Source: Candidatus Latescibacterota bacterium (GTDB lineage: Bacteria; Latescibacterota; Latescibacteria; Latescibacterales; Latescibacteraceae). Taken from it: DNA of 6,177 bases. Position 1 is the first letter of the stretch. Every line of letters starts with the position of its first letter. The translations under genes and the position numbers were made by a program. Below, piece by piece: positions 1 to 6,057 of the stretch. The stretch is from positions 1 to 6,177 of the forward strand of contig JABHYP010000032.1 in assembly GCA_018656855.1 (NCBI GenBank), read 5' to 3'. Below the pieces are notes generated by a model. The model did no database searches, was not told the DNA's origin, and saw only the letters and a list, made by a program, of their open reading frames with translations.

Positions 1-2
1 CA

Positions 3-275
3 TCTAAAATCGGTGCAAATAATCTCCTTCACTGGCATGCGATACGATGGGCCCGGCAAAATGGTTGTGAGTGGTATGAAAGCGGTGAAGGATTCCCGAA
101 TTTCAAGGAGGGTAAAGAAAAAGGACTTAGCGACTTTAAGAAAAGTTTCGGTGGGGAACTATATCCGTTTTATCGTGGAAGAATTACTATAGAGAAAAAA
201 CAGAATCCGTATGAAGAAATTTGGCGCCATTTCAGCAAAATACTGCACAACATACGTATTATTATGAAAATTTAA
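3..275 (+). CDS. FemAB-like (GNAT-fold) acyl/aminoacyltransferase, C-terminal fragment
   Basis: This is the last 90 codons of a gene whose start lies before the window; it ends at TAA 273-275, and bases 1-2 belong to an earlier codon. The visible part reads like the C-terminal half of the second GNAT domain of FemAB/Acetyltransf_6 proteins: LLHWHAIRWARQNGCEWYE near the beginning (the 'W-x-x-I-x-W-A-x-x-x-G' helix and following strand), then a glycine-rich turn, then KGLSDFKKSFGGELYPFY, matching the typical 'G-x-x-x-F-K-x-x-F-G-G' signature. Family members move an amino acid from aminoacyl-tRNA, or an acyl group, onto peptidoglycan or polysaccharide precursors; in glycan loci they are usually thought to acylate an amino-sugar. 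Substrate and donor cannot be told from this fragment. A basic tail (HNIRIIMKI) follows. It probably belongs to the same locus as the genes downstream, 84 bases away. Confidence 0.75.
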   Translation, partial: SKIGANNLLHWHAIRWARQNGCEWYESGEGFPNFKEGKEKGLSDFKKSFGGELYPFYRGRITIEKKQNPYEEIWRHFSKILHNIRIIMKI

Positions 276-305
276 TTTTTCATTTTATACACATTCTAAT
301 AATCC

Positions 306-334
306 TTGAAATTTATTATAGTGTAATATATTAT
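306..334 (+). promoter_or_regulatory. Possible sigma70-type promoter before the first methyltransferase
   Basis: TTGAAA at 306-311 and TATTAT at 329-334 are separated by 17 bases, the optimal spacing. Transcription would begin near 341, giving a leader of about 20 bases before the ATG at 360. The surroundings are so AT-rich that chance matches are likely, and if the host uses a non-standard promoter (for example the Bacteroidota type) this call fails. Confidence 0.35.
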
Positions 335-340
335 ATACAC
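321..340. promoter_or_regulatory. Inverted repeat GTGTA-N10-TACAC, possible operator
   Basis: GTGTA (321-325) and TACAC (336-340) form an inverted repeat spanning 20 bases, about two helical turns, and it covers the candidate -10 box at 329-334. A third half-site in the TACAC orientation occurs at 288-292, and the longer word TATACAC is shared by 286-292 and 334-340. A dimeric repressor site is one reading; simple AT-rich sequence is the other. No regulator gene is visible. Confidence 0.2.
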
Positions 341-359
341 CCAATATACTAATTATCTT

Positions 360-983
360 ATGGGACTCTTTATGGGAAGAGGAACAATATATCCTTTTGT
401 GGAGAAAAATCTTTTTGAATACATTTCAAAAGGTATGACAGTCATTGAAACCGGATGCGGTGCTGCAAAGTACCGGGGATTATTAGAAAATATTGGCGTA
501 AAGTATTTTGGGACTGATGTACCAAATGACTATTATCAGGATTCAGGAGATGTAGATATTTTTTGTAGTAGTGATTGTCTTCCATTTAAAGATAATTCTG
601 CCGATATAGTTTTTAATCAAGGTTCAATTGATTACATGCCGAGTATTTCGAAAACTCTTGATGAAGCTTACAGAGTGCTTAAACCAGAAGGAAAACTCTT
701 AATTTACACTTACAGATATGACATTTTACTTATGATTCATGAAAATTGCAGGAAGACTAAGAGAGAGTGGGAGTTAAATCATCATGTTTTTACTTCATCT
801 CAAATGCTGAAATACTTACGCAGGGCTTCTTTTCAGGCATCAGATATAACAGGTAATTTAGATGTGTGGTCACCCCGTAAGTGGAAAAAAACTATCTTCC
901 AAATTACAGGTTTATTAAAATATTTTCGAAAAACACACACAACATGGCGTGCTTTTGAAGCAGTTAAACCAACATCTGTATAA
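360..983 (+). CDS. Class I SAM-dependent methyltransferase (Methyltransf_11-like), 207 aa
   Basis: Predicted cytoplasmic Rossmann-fold methyltransferase that moves a methyl group from S-adenosylmethionine to an unknown acceptor, probably a sugar or glycan intermediate given the neighbours. Motif I is VIETGCGAAKYRG at residues 28-40 (normally D/E-x-G-C-G-x-G; here Ala-Ala replaces the last Gly region). The acidic residue that binds the ribose is D53 in FGTDVP. SSDCLPF (70-76) is the adenine-contact strand and loop, ADIVFNQGSIDYM (81-93) is motif II/IV, and YRVLKPEGKLLIYTY (104-118) is motif III. The C-terminal 80 residues are basic and aromatic, with no membrane segment. The ATG at 360 has no ribosome binding site. 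A second in-frame ATG at 372 (residue 5) has GGGA at 362-365 six bases ahead and may be the real start; the protein would lose only four residues. It is short for the family but all core motifs are present. Confidence 0.85.
   Translation: MGLFMGRGTIYPFVEKNLFEYISKGMTVIETGCGAAKYRGLLENIGVKYFGTDVPNDYYQDSGDVDIFCSSDCLPFKDNSADIVFNQGSIDYMPSISKTLDEAYRVLKPEGKLLIYTYRYDILLMIHENCRKTKREWELNHHVFTSSQMLKYLRRASFQASDITGNLDVWSPRKWKKTIFQITGLLKYFRKTHTTWRAFEAVKPTSV
362..365 (+). promoter_or_regulatory. Possible ribosome binding site favouring ATG 372
   Basis: GGGA lies six bases before the in-frame ATG at 372 and inside the first codons of the longer reading from ATG 360, which itself has only AT-rich sequence ahead of it. 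This would shorten the methyltransferase by four residues. The match is only four bases and other genes here also lack clear sites, so it is weak evidence. Confidence 0.25.
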
Positions 984-1052
984 TGTGTTATAACTCTCTT
1001 GTTATTAAGCAAGAAAAAATGATATATCTTAAGAAAAATAATTTATTTTAAA

Positions 1053-2078
1053 ATGATTGTAAAATTCAAAAATTATCTCTCAACACCTAAAGATAGGCTT
1101 CTTAGCGCTATTTCAAATGATGGAATCAATTGGAAACGTGAAAGAGGGATTAGAATAGATGTTGGGAAAGTTGGCTCTAATATTATTGATGGTGTTTTTT
1201 ATTGCTATGTACAATACATTGATCAAGAAAGCTGTAATTTTGAAATGTACTTTCACGCTTCTCATGAGATTACCCAAGGTCAATGGCATACAAAAATTAT
1301 GAGGACTGAATCTGTAGATGGATTGAAATGGAATTTGGATAACAATCCTGTGATTTCCCAGGGATTTCACCCTCTGTGTGAGAAACGGGCAATTGCTCCA
1401 TATCTGTTTAAGTTTGGAGATGTTTGGAGGATGTATTTTACAGGTGTTGCTGAGGATGGAGTATATCGAATACTCTCTGCCATTTCAAAAAACAGAAAAG
1501 AGTGGGAAATCGAAGACGGGGCACGAATCGATCCTTTAAACTTTAATCAAGTATATAAAAATCAATTGAAAAATTATAAAGTCTCAGGTGTTTCAGATAC
1601 AAGTATTACAAAATTAAATGATGGTACATATAGAATGTATTTTTCAGCAAGGGGAAAATCAGTTTTTTATCAAAATATTCAAAGTGCAGTATCGGCAGAT
1701 GGTATAAGGTGGGAAATTGAAGAAGGTGTGAGAATTTCTCCGGGAGAAAAAGGTTTTAAAACCTTAGCTAATAATCCCTGTGTTATTCCTTTTGAGAAAG
1801 GCTGGCGAATGTATTTTCGAGGCGCGGACAGGTCTCCTCTCGGGGATACAATTTTTACAGCTTATTCTGATGATGGATTTGAATGGGATATTCAGGGGAT
1901 TTCAATAAAATGTAATCAACATAGATTAGTTGAAAAACATGAGGTGGCTTTCCCTTTTGTCCTCCCACTAAGAGATGGCAGGTACAGAATGTATTATATG
2001 GGTTGTTGCGGGAATTTGTTTGATAGGGACTATATCAATTACTATAAGAAAATGCATGTAAAAGAAGGTTTGTTGTAA
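1053..2078 (+). CDS. Five-bladed beta-propeller protein, glycosidase-like (GH43/GH32-type fold), 341 aa
   Basis: The protein is built from a repeat of about 60-69 residues with the pattern 'G-x-(W/Y)-R-M-Y-F-x-G ... S-A-x-S-x-D-G-x-x-W-x-x-E-x-G-x-R-I'. RMYF/RMYY strands lie at residues 126-129, 194-197, 252-255 and 312-315, with EMYF at 64-67. S-x-D-G-x-x-W turns lie at 21-27, 87-93, 214-220 and 272-278, with a worn copy (SKNRKEW) at 145-151. The N-terminus supplies only the second half of a blade and the C-terminus only the first half, so the ring closes by the 'velcro' arrangement with five blades. This is the repeat style of the furanosidase superfamily (GH32/43/62/68) and of uncharacterised propellers in polysaccharide loci. 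Possible active-site acids are D182 (GVSDTS) and E297 (KHEVAF), but I cannot assign a catalytic triad. No signal peptide is visible, so it is probably cytoplasmic. The ATG is preceded by TTTTAAA and no ribosome binding site; an in-frame stop at 1020-1022 limits extension. Confidence 0.7.
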   Translation: MIVKFKNYLSTPKDRLLSAISNDGINWKRERGIRIDVGKVGSNIIDGVFYCYVQYIDQESCNFEMYFHASHEITQGQWHTKIMRTESVDGLKWNLDNNPVISQGFHPLCEKRAIAPYLFKFGDVWRMYFTGVAEDGVYRILSAISKNRKEWEIEDGARIDPLNFNQVYKNQLKNYKVSGVSDTSITKLNDGTYRMYFSARGKSVFYQNIQSAVSADGIRWEIEEGVRISPGEKGFKTLANNPCVIPFEKGWRMYFRGADRSPLGDTIFTAYSDDGFEWDIQGISIKCNQHRLVEKHEVAFPFVLPLRDGRYRMYYMGCCGNLFDRDYINYYKKMHVKEGLL

Positions 2079-2107
2079 TTGACAGGGAAGATATTTGGAA
2101 TTATTTT
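2079..2107 (+). promoter_or_regulatory. Candidate sigma70-type promoter for the sulfotransferase and downstream genes
   Basis: TTGACA at 2079-2084 is a perfect -35 consensus and begins at the base after the propeller-gene stop codon. TATTTT follows at 2102-2107 after a 17-base spacer (four of six -10 positions match). Transcription would start near 2114 and leave a leader of about 150 bases before the ATG at 2267. The perfect -35 and optimal spacing make this the best promoter match in the window, though the -10 is only fair. Confidence 0.4.
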
Positions 2108-2266
2108 CTTCATTAATTGTCTGTTAGAAAACTAACCATAAGTAAGTATTAACATTCTGTAGAATTAAAATATTTACACTTGATTATAAGAAATTGTACG
2201 GGCATTAAATAATTGTGCATAATCTGAATTTCTTTAAATAGCTATACTAAATAAAAGTTGTTACCT
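2108..2266 (+). other. AT-rich leader before the sulfotransferase gene
   Basis: This stretch holds no ORF of note. It contains one small hairpin at 2123-2136 (GTTAG-AAAA-CTAAC, five base pairs, no T-run after it) and a -10-like TATACT at 2243-2248 without a matching -35 at normal distance. I see no riboswitch or tRNA-like fold by eye. It is the longest gap between genes in the window. Confidence 0.3.
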
Positions 2267-3193
2267 ATGAGCAATGTTAGACCGGCAATAATTTTTATCG
2301 GATACATGAGATCTGGGAGTACCTATTTAAGAAGCTATTTCACACAGCATCCCGATATCCGCTGGACTCGAAAGGCATGGTTTTTCCAACTTGAAAAATC
2401 CGATGAAATCAGGCAACAAAAATATCTGGATTTTTTTTCCAGCGAATTTTTACACAGATGTTTTATTGATATGTACGAAGGCCTCTCACTGGGATACATT
2501 CTGTCAGATCCTCCTCGAAAAGACTATTCTGATCAACAATTTTCTGAGTGGTCTCCGAAATGGATGATACCCGGAATGCAGATGGACGGAAGAGAGCTTA
2601 TTCCGGGACATGATGAATTGGCACGTAGAATAAAACAAATTTTACCTGAATCGAAAATCCTTGTAGTTTTACGCAATCAGGTAGACTGGCTGCGATCAAT
2701 GTATTTGCATCTTTATGGTCACTTGCCTAAAGAGCGGAAGAATTTTACGGACTTTCTCGATACACTTGAAGGTAAGTGTGCCATTTCCGCCGGCAATTTC
2801 GATAAGACACTTGAAATCTACGAGTCCTTTTTTGGAAAAGAAAACATACATGTCATGTTACTGGAAGAATTTTCACAGAATGAAGAACAGACTTTACGTG
2901 AATTATGTAACTTTATGGAAGTTCCATTTTATCCAATAGATAGGAAAAGTGCTGATAAAAATATTGGTAAAGCACATAACCAAACTAGATTTTTGAGGTT
3001 TCAGTCAATATTGGGAACACGAGGATTGAAACTTGCCACTTTATTTTCCGCCGGAAGGCTCGGTCGTCACTTATCAAAAGATGTATTAACAGAACACGAG
3101 AAAGAAATGATTCGTTCTTTTTATGCTGTCAGTAACTACAGAACATCTTTATGGTTAGACTGTGATCTCGCCAAATGGGGTTATCCGGTCTAA
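2267..3193 (+). CDS. PAPS-dependent sulfotransferase (Sulfotransfer_1/3 type), 308 aa
   Basis: Predicted to move sulfate from 3'-phosphoadenosine-5'-phosphosulfate (PAPS) to a hydroxyl or amino group, most likely on a sugar of the glycan made by this locus. The 5'-phosphosulfate loop is IGYMRSGSTYL at residues 11-21, close to the N-terminus as usual, with R15-S16-G17-S18-T19 as core. The 3'-phosphate site is VVLRNQVDWLRSMY at 133-146, with R136 and S144 eight apart exactly as in the family (R-x7-S). A C-terminal KNIGKAHNQTRFLRF (231-245) and SNYRTSLWLDCDLAKWGYP (289-307) resemble the closing part of bacterial members. There is no signal peptide or membrane helix, so it is cytoplasmic. ATG 2267 is preferred; an in-frame TTG at 2258 would add three residues, but neither has a good ribosome binding site. 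Sulfotransferases of lipids or small molecules share these motifs, so the acceptor is open. Confidence 0.88.
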   Translation: MSNVRPAIIFIGYMRSGSTYLRSYFTQHPDIRWTRKAWFFQLEKSDEIRQQKYLDFFSSEFLHRCFIDMYEGLSLGYILSDPPRKDYSDQQFSEWSPKWMIPGMQMDGRELIPGHDELARRIKQILPESKILVVLRNQVDWLRSMYLHLYGHLPKERKNFTDFLDTLEGKCAISAGNFDKTLEIYESFFGKENIHVMLLEEFSQNEEQTLRELCNFMEVPFYPIDRKSADKNIGKAHNQTRFLRFQSILGTRGLKLATLFSAGRLGRHLSKDVLTEHEKEMIRSFYAVSNYRTSLWLDCDLAKWGYPV

Positions 3194-3226
3194 TATATCT
3201 GTGTCACTGTAATTTGATGGTAAATC

Positions 3227-3245
3227 CATTTAAAAAGCATTTAAA
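3227..3245 (+). repeat. Short direct repeat CATTTAAA, two copies
   Basis: CATTTAAA occurs at 3227-3234 and 3238-3245, eleven bases apart start to start (about one helical turn), in the 93-base gap before the glycosyltransferase gene. It could be a paired regulator site on one DNA face, but AT-rich words of eight bases recur by chance. The rest of the gap shows only a weak ATGG/CCAT hairpin (3217-3229) and no promoter I would defend. Confidence 0.2.
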
Positions 3246-3286
3246 CCTACAGATTATATTGATTCATAATTTACAGGATATTTAAA

Positions 3287-4438
3287 ATGGCAGCACTCCT
3301 TGTTATAATTCCCGATGTTCTATCTGATATTATTAAAAAAGGCGAAATTACTCCCCGTTATTACAATCCGGGCAATCTTTTTGAAGAAGTTCATATACTC
3401 ATGACCAATAACGATAAACCTGAACCGCAAAAACTTCGATCCACAGTGGGAAATGCAAAATTATTCTTACATAATATCCATTTGCCAGGCTCTAAAAGGA
3501 CATTAGGATACAAACCGTGGCTTTTAAAAGTCTGGGCCAGGCCTGCTGTTAAACTGGCAGAAAAAATCAAACCTGGGCTTATAAGGTGTCATGGAAATTG
3601 GTTCAACGGTTTTCTTGCCAGCAGAATAAATAAGAAACTGGGTATTCCTTATGTTGTTTCAATACATACTCAACCTGAAGATTTTAGAGGAGAAGCAATA
3701 TCAGCTTTTGGGAAAAAATACTTCCGTACTGTGGATTTTATTGAGGAAAAAACTTTACAGAATGCTGATATTATACTTCCTGTATATGCATCGCTTCTTC
3801 CATATTTGAAAAAAAAAGGTTACACAAAATACGAAGTTGCCTACAATGTACTTAATGGCGAAAGTCTTAAGGAGAAAAAAAATTATACGTTACATAATCC
3901 TGTCAGTTTACTATCAGTAGGCAGGCATTTCCGAGGGAAAAACCCAGAGAACATAATACGAGCTATTAAGAAATTGCCTGATGTGCATCTTACTCTGATT
4001 GGAGATGGTCCTTATCAGGGTAATTTGCAGAGAATTACTCAGGAATGTGATGTAGAAAACCGTGTGTCTTTTCTGAAAGCTATCAATAATGATGAACTAT
4101 GCAACCAACTCTCAGACTATGATATTTTTGTGGTTCACAATGAGTATTTGGGAATTCCCAAAGCAGTTATGGAACCGCTACTTACCGGGCTTCCCGTTAT
4201 AGCAAACCGGCGTAAAGGAGAATCTGTACCTGAACTTCAGGATGACCATGTTCTCCTTGTGGAAAACACTCCTGAGGGTTACCGTGATGGCTTAAAAAAA
4301 CTTATCGAGGATCATGAGTTCAGGGAAAAACTGGGAAGAAGAGCATATGAATTCGCCCGGGAGAAATGGGCTCCCGCTAAAACTGAAGCTAAATATGTTG
4401 AAATATATAAAAAAGTGATGGCTCAGGCTGGAAATTGA
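3287..4438 (+). CDS. Glycosyltransferase family 4 (GT-B fold), 383 aa
   Basis: Predicted retaining glycosyltransferase that adds a sugar from a nucleotide-sugar donor to a lipid-linked or growing glycan at the inner membrane face. The N-terminal acceptor domain runs from the first strand (LLVIIPDVLSDI, 4-15) through EEVHILMTN (33-41), IRCHGNWFNGFLASRI (99-114) and GIPYVVSIHTQPEDF (119-133). The C-terminal donor domain begins near 205 with LLSVGRHFRGKNPENII (208-224), carrying the R213 and K218 expected to hold the donor phosphate. TLIGDGP (236-242), then NEYLGIPKAVMEPLLTGLPVIA (285-306) form the E-x-n-E donor signature, with E286 and E296 spaced nine apart rather than the usual seven. A helical tail (REKLGRRAYEFAREKW) ends the fold. 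Length is typical for GT4. ATG 3287 is preceded by TTTAAA and a weak AGG at 3275-3277. The stop is four bases from the next start, so the two genes are probably translated together. Donor sugar and linkage are unknown. Confidence 0.9.
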   Translation: MAALLVIIPDVLSDIIKKGEITPRYYNPGNLFEEVHILMTNNDKPEPQKLRSTVGNAKLFLHNIHLPGSKRTLGYKPWLLKVWARPAVKLAEKIKPGLIRCHGNWFNGFLASRINKKLGIPYVVSIHTQPEDFRGEAISAFGKKYFRTVDFIEEKTLQNADIILPVYASLLPYLKKKGYTKYEVAYNVLNGESLKEKKNYTLHNPVSLLSVGRHFRGKNPENIIRAIKKLPDVHLTLIGDGPYQGNLQRITQECDVENRVSFLKAINNDELCNQLSDYDIFVVHNEYLGIPKAVMEPLLTGLPVIANRRKGESVPELQDDHVLLVENTPEGYRDGLKKLIEDHEFREKLGRRAYEFAREKWAPAKTEAKYVEIYKKVMAQAGN

Positions 4439-4442
4439 ATTA

Positions 4443-6014
4443 TTGACAAACAATCGGGATAAATGCGTGCAGAATATTTTACTCCTTTATCAACCGCCCA
4501 AAATGTATCCTGACTGGATAGTGAATAAATCCGCCAAGAATAAACATGGAATAATTAACCGTCTTTACACATATTTTAATCATCTTGCCATTGTTAAAGC
4601 GAATCCGCGAACAGCCGATTACTGTTTACAGAACACACTGGATAATGCGGTAACTGAGTTTGAGGAAAGCGCTGAATTTCATGTTGTTCTTCTTGCTGAT
4701 GAGTTTGATAACAAATATTCTTCATATTTTTCAAGTTTTAAAAAAGTTCAATCCCGAAGTGAATTTGAGAGTGAAGTAAAAGAGAGAATATATGGGGTGG
4801 ATATAGTCGTTTTATTGTATCCGGATTCAATCGGCCAGGGATTTGAACAAATCGAAAAAATTGTAACTAGAGAAAAAAAGAAATTATACGCACTCAATGG
4901 CAGAAAACGTTTTTTTGAATTAACTCCTGACATATTGAAAAGCCTGAAGATTCGTCGCATTTTTGAAAAGTATTTTGCTTTGGAAATTATAACTTCTTTT
5001 CTCTTTCCCTTTTTCAGTATCCCATACTTCGTTTATGAATTCTGCACTCGTAAACTATATCAAAGAACATTCAGAAAATCGCTTGCTTATGACAGCCGCC
5101 AGAGTGTTTTAACTGAAGAAATTGAAGATACTTCGGTGATAAATCAAATTAAAACCTACTGGTCTTCACGCCCGCAGACATATGGGGCAGAAGATGGGAA
5201 ACCGGTATACCGGGATGAAGATGGCACTATGGTTTCGGTAGAACTTGGCGATAACGAATTTTTTGAAAAAGTCGACTCGACTTTTTATAAATGGAATAAA
5301 CCTTTGCATCGTGAGATCAATGGGGAAATAATTCCATTCGGAAAGATATTTAATTATGAGGACTATAAGGATAAAAATGTTCTTGAGATTGGCTGCGGGA
5401 TGGGTACAATGGCTATGAACTGGGCTCAGCGGGGCGCTCTCGTATCAGCAGTTGACCTTAATCCGGTAGCTGTTGAACAGACAAAAAAACGTTTCGCTAT
5501 GAAAAATATACCTGGAAATATCAAACAGGTAGATGCAAGAAAATTACCTTTTAATGAAAATTATTTCAACTATGTATATTCCTGGGGTGTTCTGCATCAT
5601 TCGCCGAATATCAAAAAATCAATGAAAGAGATTCACCGGGTTTTGGCGCCGGGGGGCAGGGTAGGACTTATGCTGTATCATCGTAATTCTCTTCTTTTCA
5701 GGTATATGGTTGAGTATACGGAAGGATTTCTTCATTTTGAAAATCATTTTTTATCACAGGTTGAATTGGCAAGCCGATACGGGGATGGAGCGAGAGAAGA
5801 AGGTAATCCATATACATTTCCAGTGACAAAAAAAGAAATATTACAAGAAATTATGCCAGGATTTAAAAATGTAAGATTTAAGTTGTTTGGTACTGAACTT
5901 GAAGGAATACTTTTTTTTCTATGTCTTCGTTACAACAAATATATTCCATTGCCCCTGATAAAAAGTTATGCTCGTAGGTTTGGGTGGAGTATGTGGATAG
6001 AAGCTGAAAAATAA
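4443..6014 (+). CDS. Two-domain protein: unrecognised N-terminal domain fused to a SAM-dependent methyltransferase, 523 aa
   Basis: Residues 310-410 are a clear class I methyltransferase: motif I NVLEIGCGMGTMA (312-324), ribose-binding D338 in SAVDLN, VDARKLPF (363-370), YSWGVLHHSP (379-388) and HRVLAPGGRVGLML (398-411). The lead-in INQIKTYWSSRPQTYG (233-248) and the tail with EEGNPYTFPVTKKEI (452-466) are typical of methyltransferases in glycan loci. Residues 1-210 form a separate alpha/beta domain that I cannot name: strands ILLLYQPP (12-19), FHVVLLADEFD (79-89), VDIVVLLYPDSIGQGF (119-134) and KKLYALNGRKRFFEL (146-160) suggest a Rossmann-like or GT-B half fold. A hydrophobic stretch at 183-199 could be a membrane-touching helix. 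The start is TTG 4443; an in-frame stop at 4416-4418 limits extension, and the first ATG (residue 21) would remove the first strand. It is probably coupled to the glycosyltransferase gene and modifies the same glycan. Confidence 0.85.
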   Translation: MTNNRDKCVQNILLLYQPPKMYPDWIVNKSAKNKHGIINRLYTYFNHLAIVKANPRTADYCLQNTLDNAVTEFEESAEFHVVLLADEFDNKYSSYFSSFKKVQSRSEFESEVKERIYGVDIVVLLYPDSIGQGFEQIEKIVTREKKKLYALNGRKRFFELTPDILKSLKIRRIFEKYFALEIITSFLFPFFSIPYFVYEFCTRKLYQRTFRKSLAYDSRQSVLTEEIEDTSVINQIKTYWSSRPQTYGAEDGKPVYRDEDGTMVSVELGDNEFFEKVDSTFYKWNKPLHREINGEIIPFGKIFNYEDYKDKNVLEIGCGMGTMAMNWAQRGALVSAVDLNPVAVEQTKKRFAMKNIPGNIKQVDARKLPFNENYFNYVYSWGVLHHSPNIKKSMKEIHRVLAPGGRVGLMLYHRNSLLFRYMVEYTEGFLHFENHFLSQVELASRYGDGAREEGNPYTFPVTKKEILQEIMPGFKNVRFKLFGTELEGILFFLCLRYNKYIPLPLIKSYARRFGWSMWIEAEK

Positions 6015-6057
6015 AAAAGTTATTAATGTATAAAACACAATAGAATGTAAAGATACT

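Noticed and set aside
1..192. Open frame 1 through the first 192 bases (no stop until TAG 190-192)
   Set aside because: Its product has no recognisable motif, while frame 3 over the same bases carries the FemAB-type signature and continues to 275.
997..1014. Hairpin TCTTGT-N6-GCAAGA after the first methyltransferase, considered as a terminator
   Set aside because: The stem is six pairs with one G-U, and it is followed by a run of A rather than T, so it does not fit an intrinsic terminator on the + strand.
1019..1051. Ten-codon leader-like ORF (ATG 1019 to TAA 1049-1051) ahead of the propeller gene
   Set aside because: No ribosome binding site, no runs of a single amino acid and no attenuator fold; likely chance in AT-rich sequence.
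1113..1370. 85-codon ORF on the minus strand
   Set aside because: It lies wholly inside the propeller gene, which has clear repeats on the + strand; the antisense product shows no motif.
2123..2136. Hairpin GTTAG-AAAA-CTAAC after the propeller gene, considered as a terminator
   Set aside because: Five pairs only, mostly A-T, with no T-run after it.
2715..2939. 74-codon ORF on the + strand in another frame
   Set aside because: It sits inside the sulfotransferase gene, overlapping its conserved part, with no motif of its own.
4748..4960. 70-codon ORF on the minus strand
   Set aside because: Antisense to the N-terminal domain of the fusion methyltransferase; no motif or start signal.
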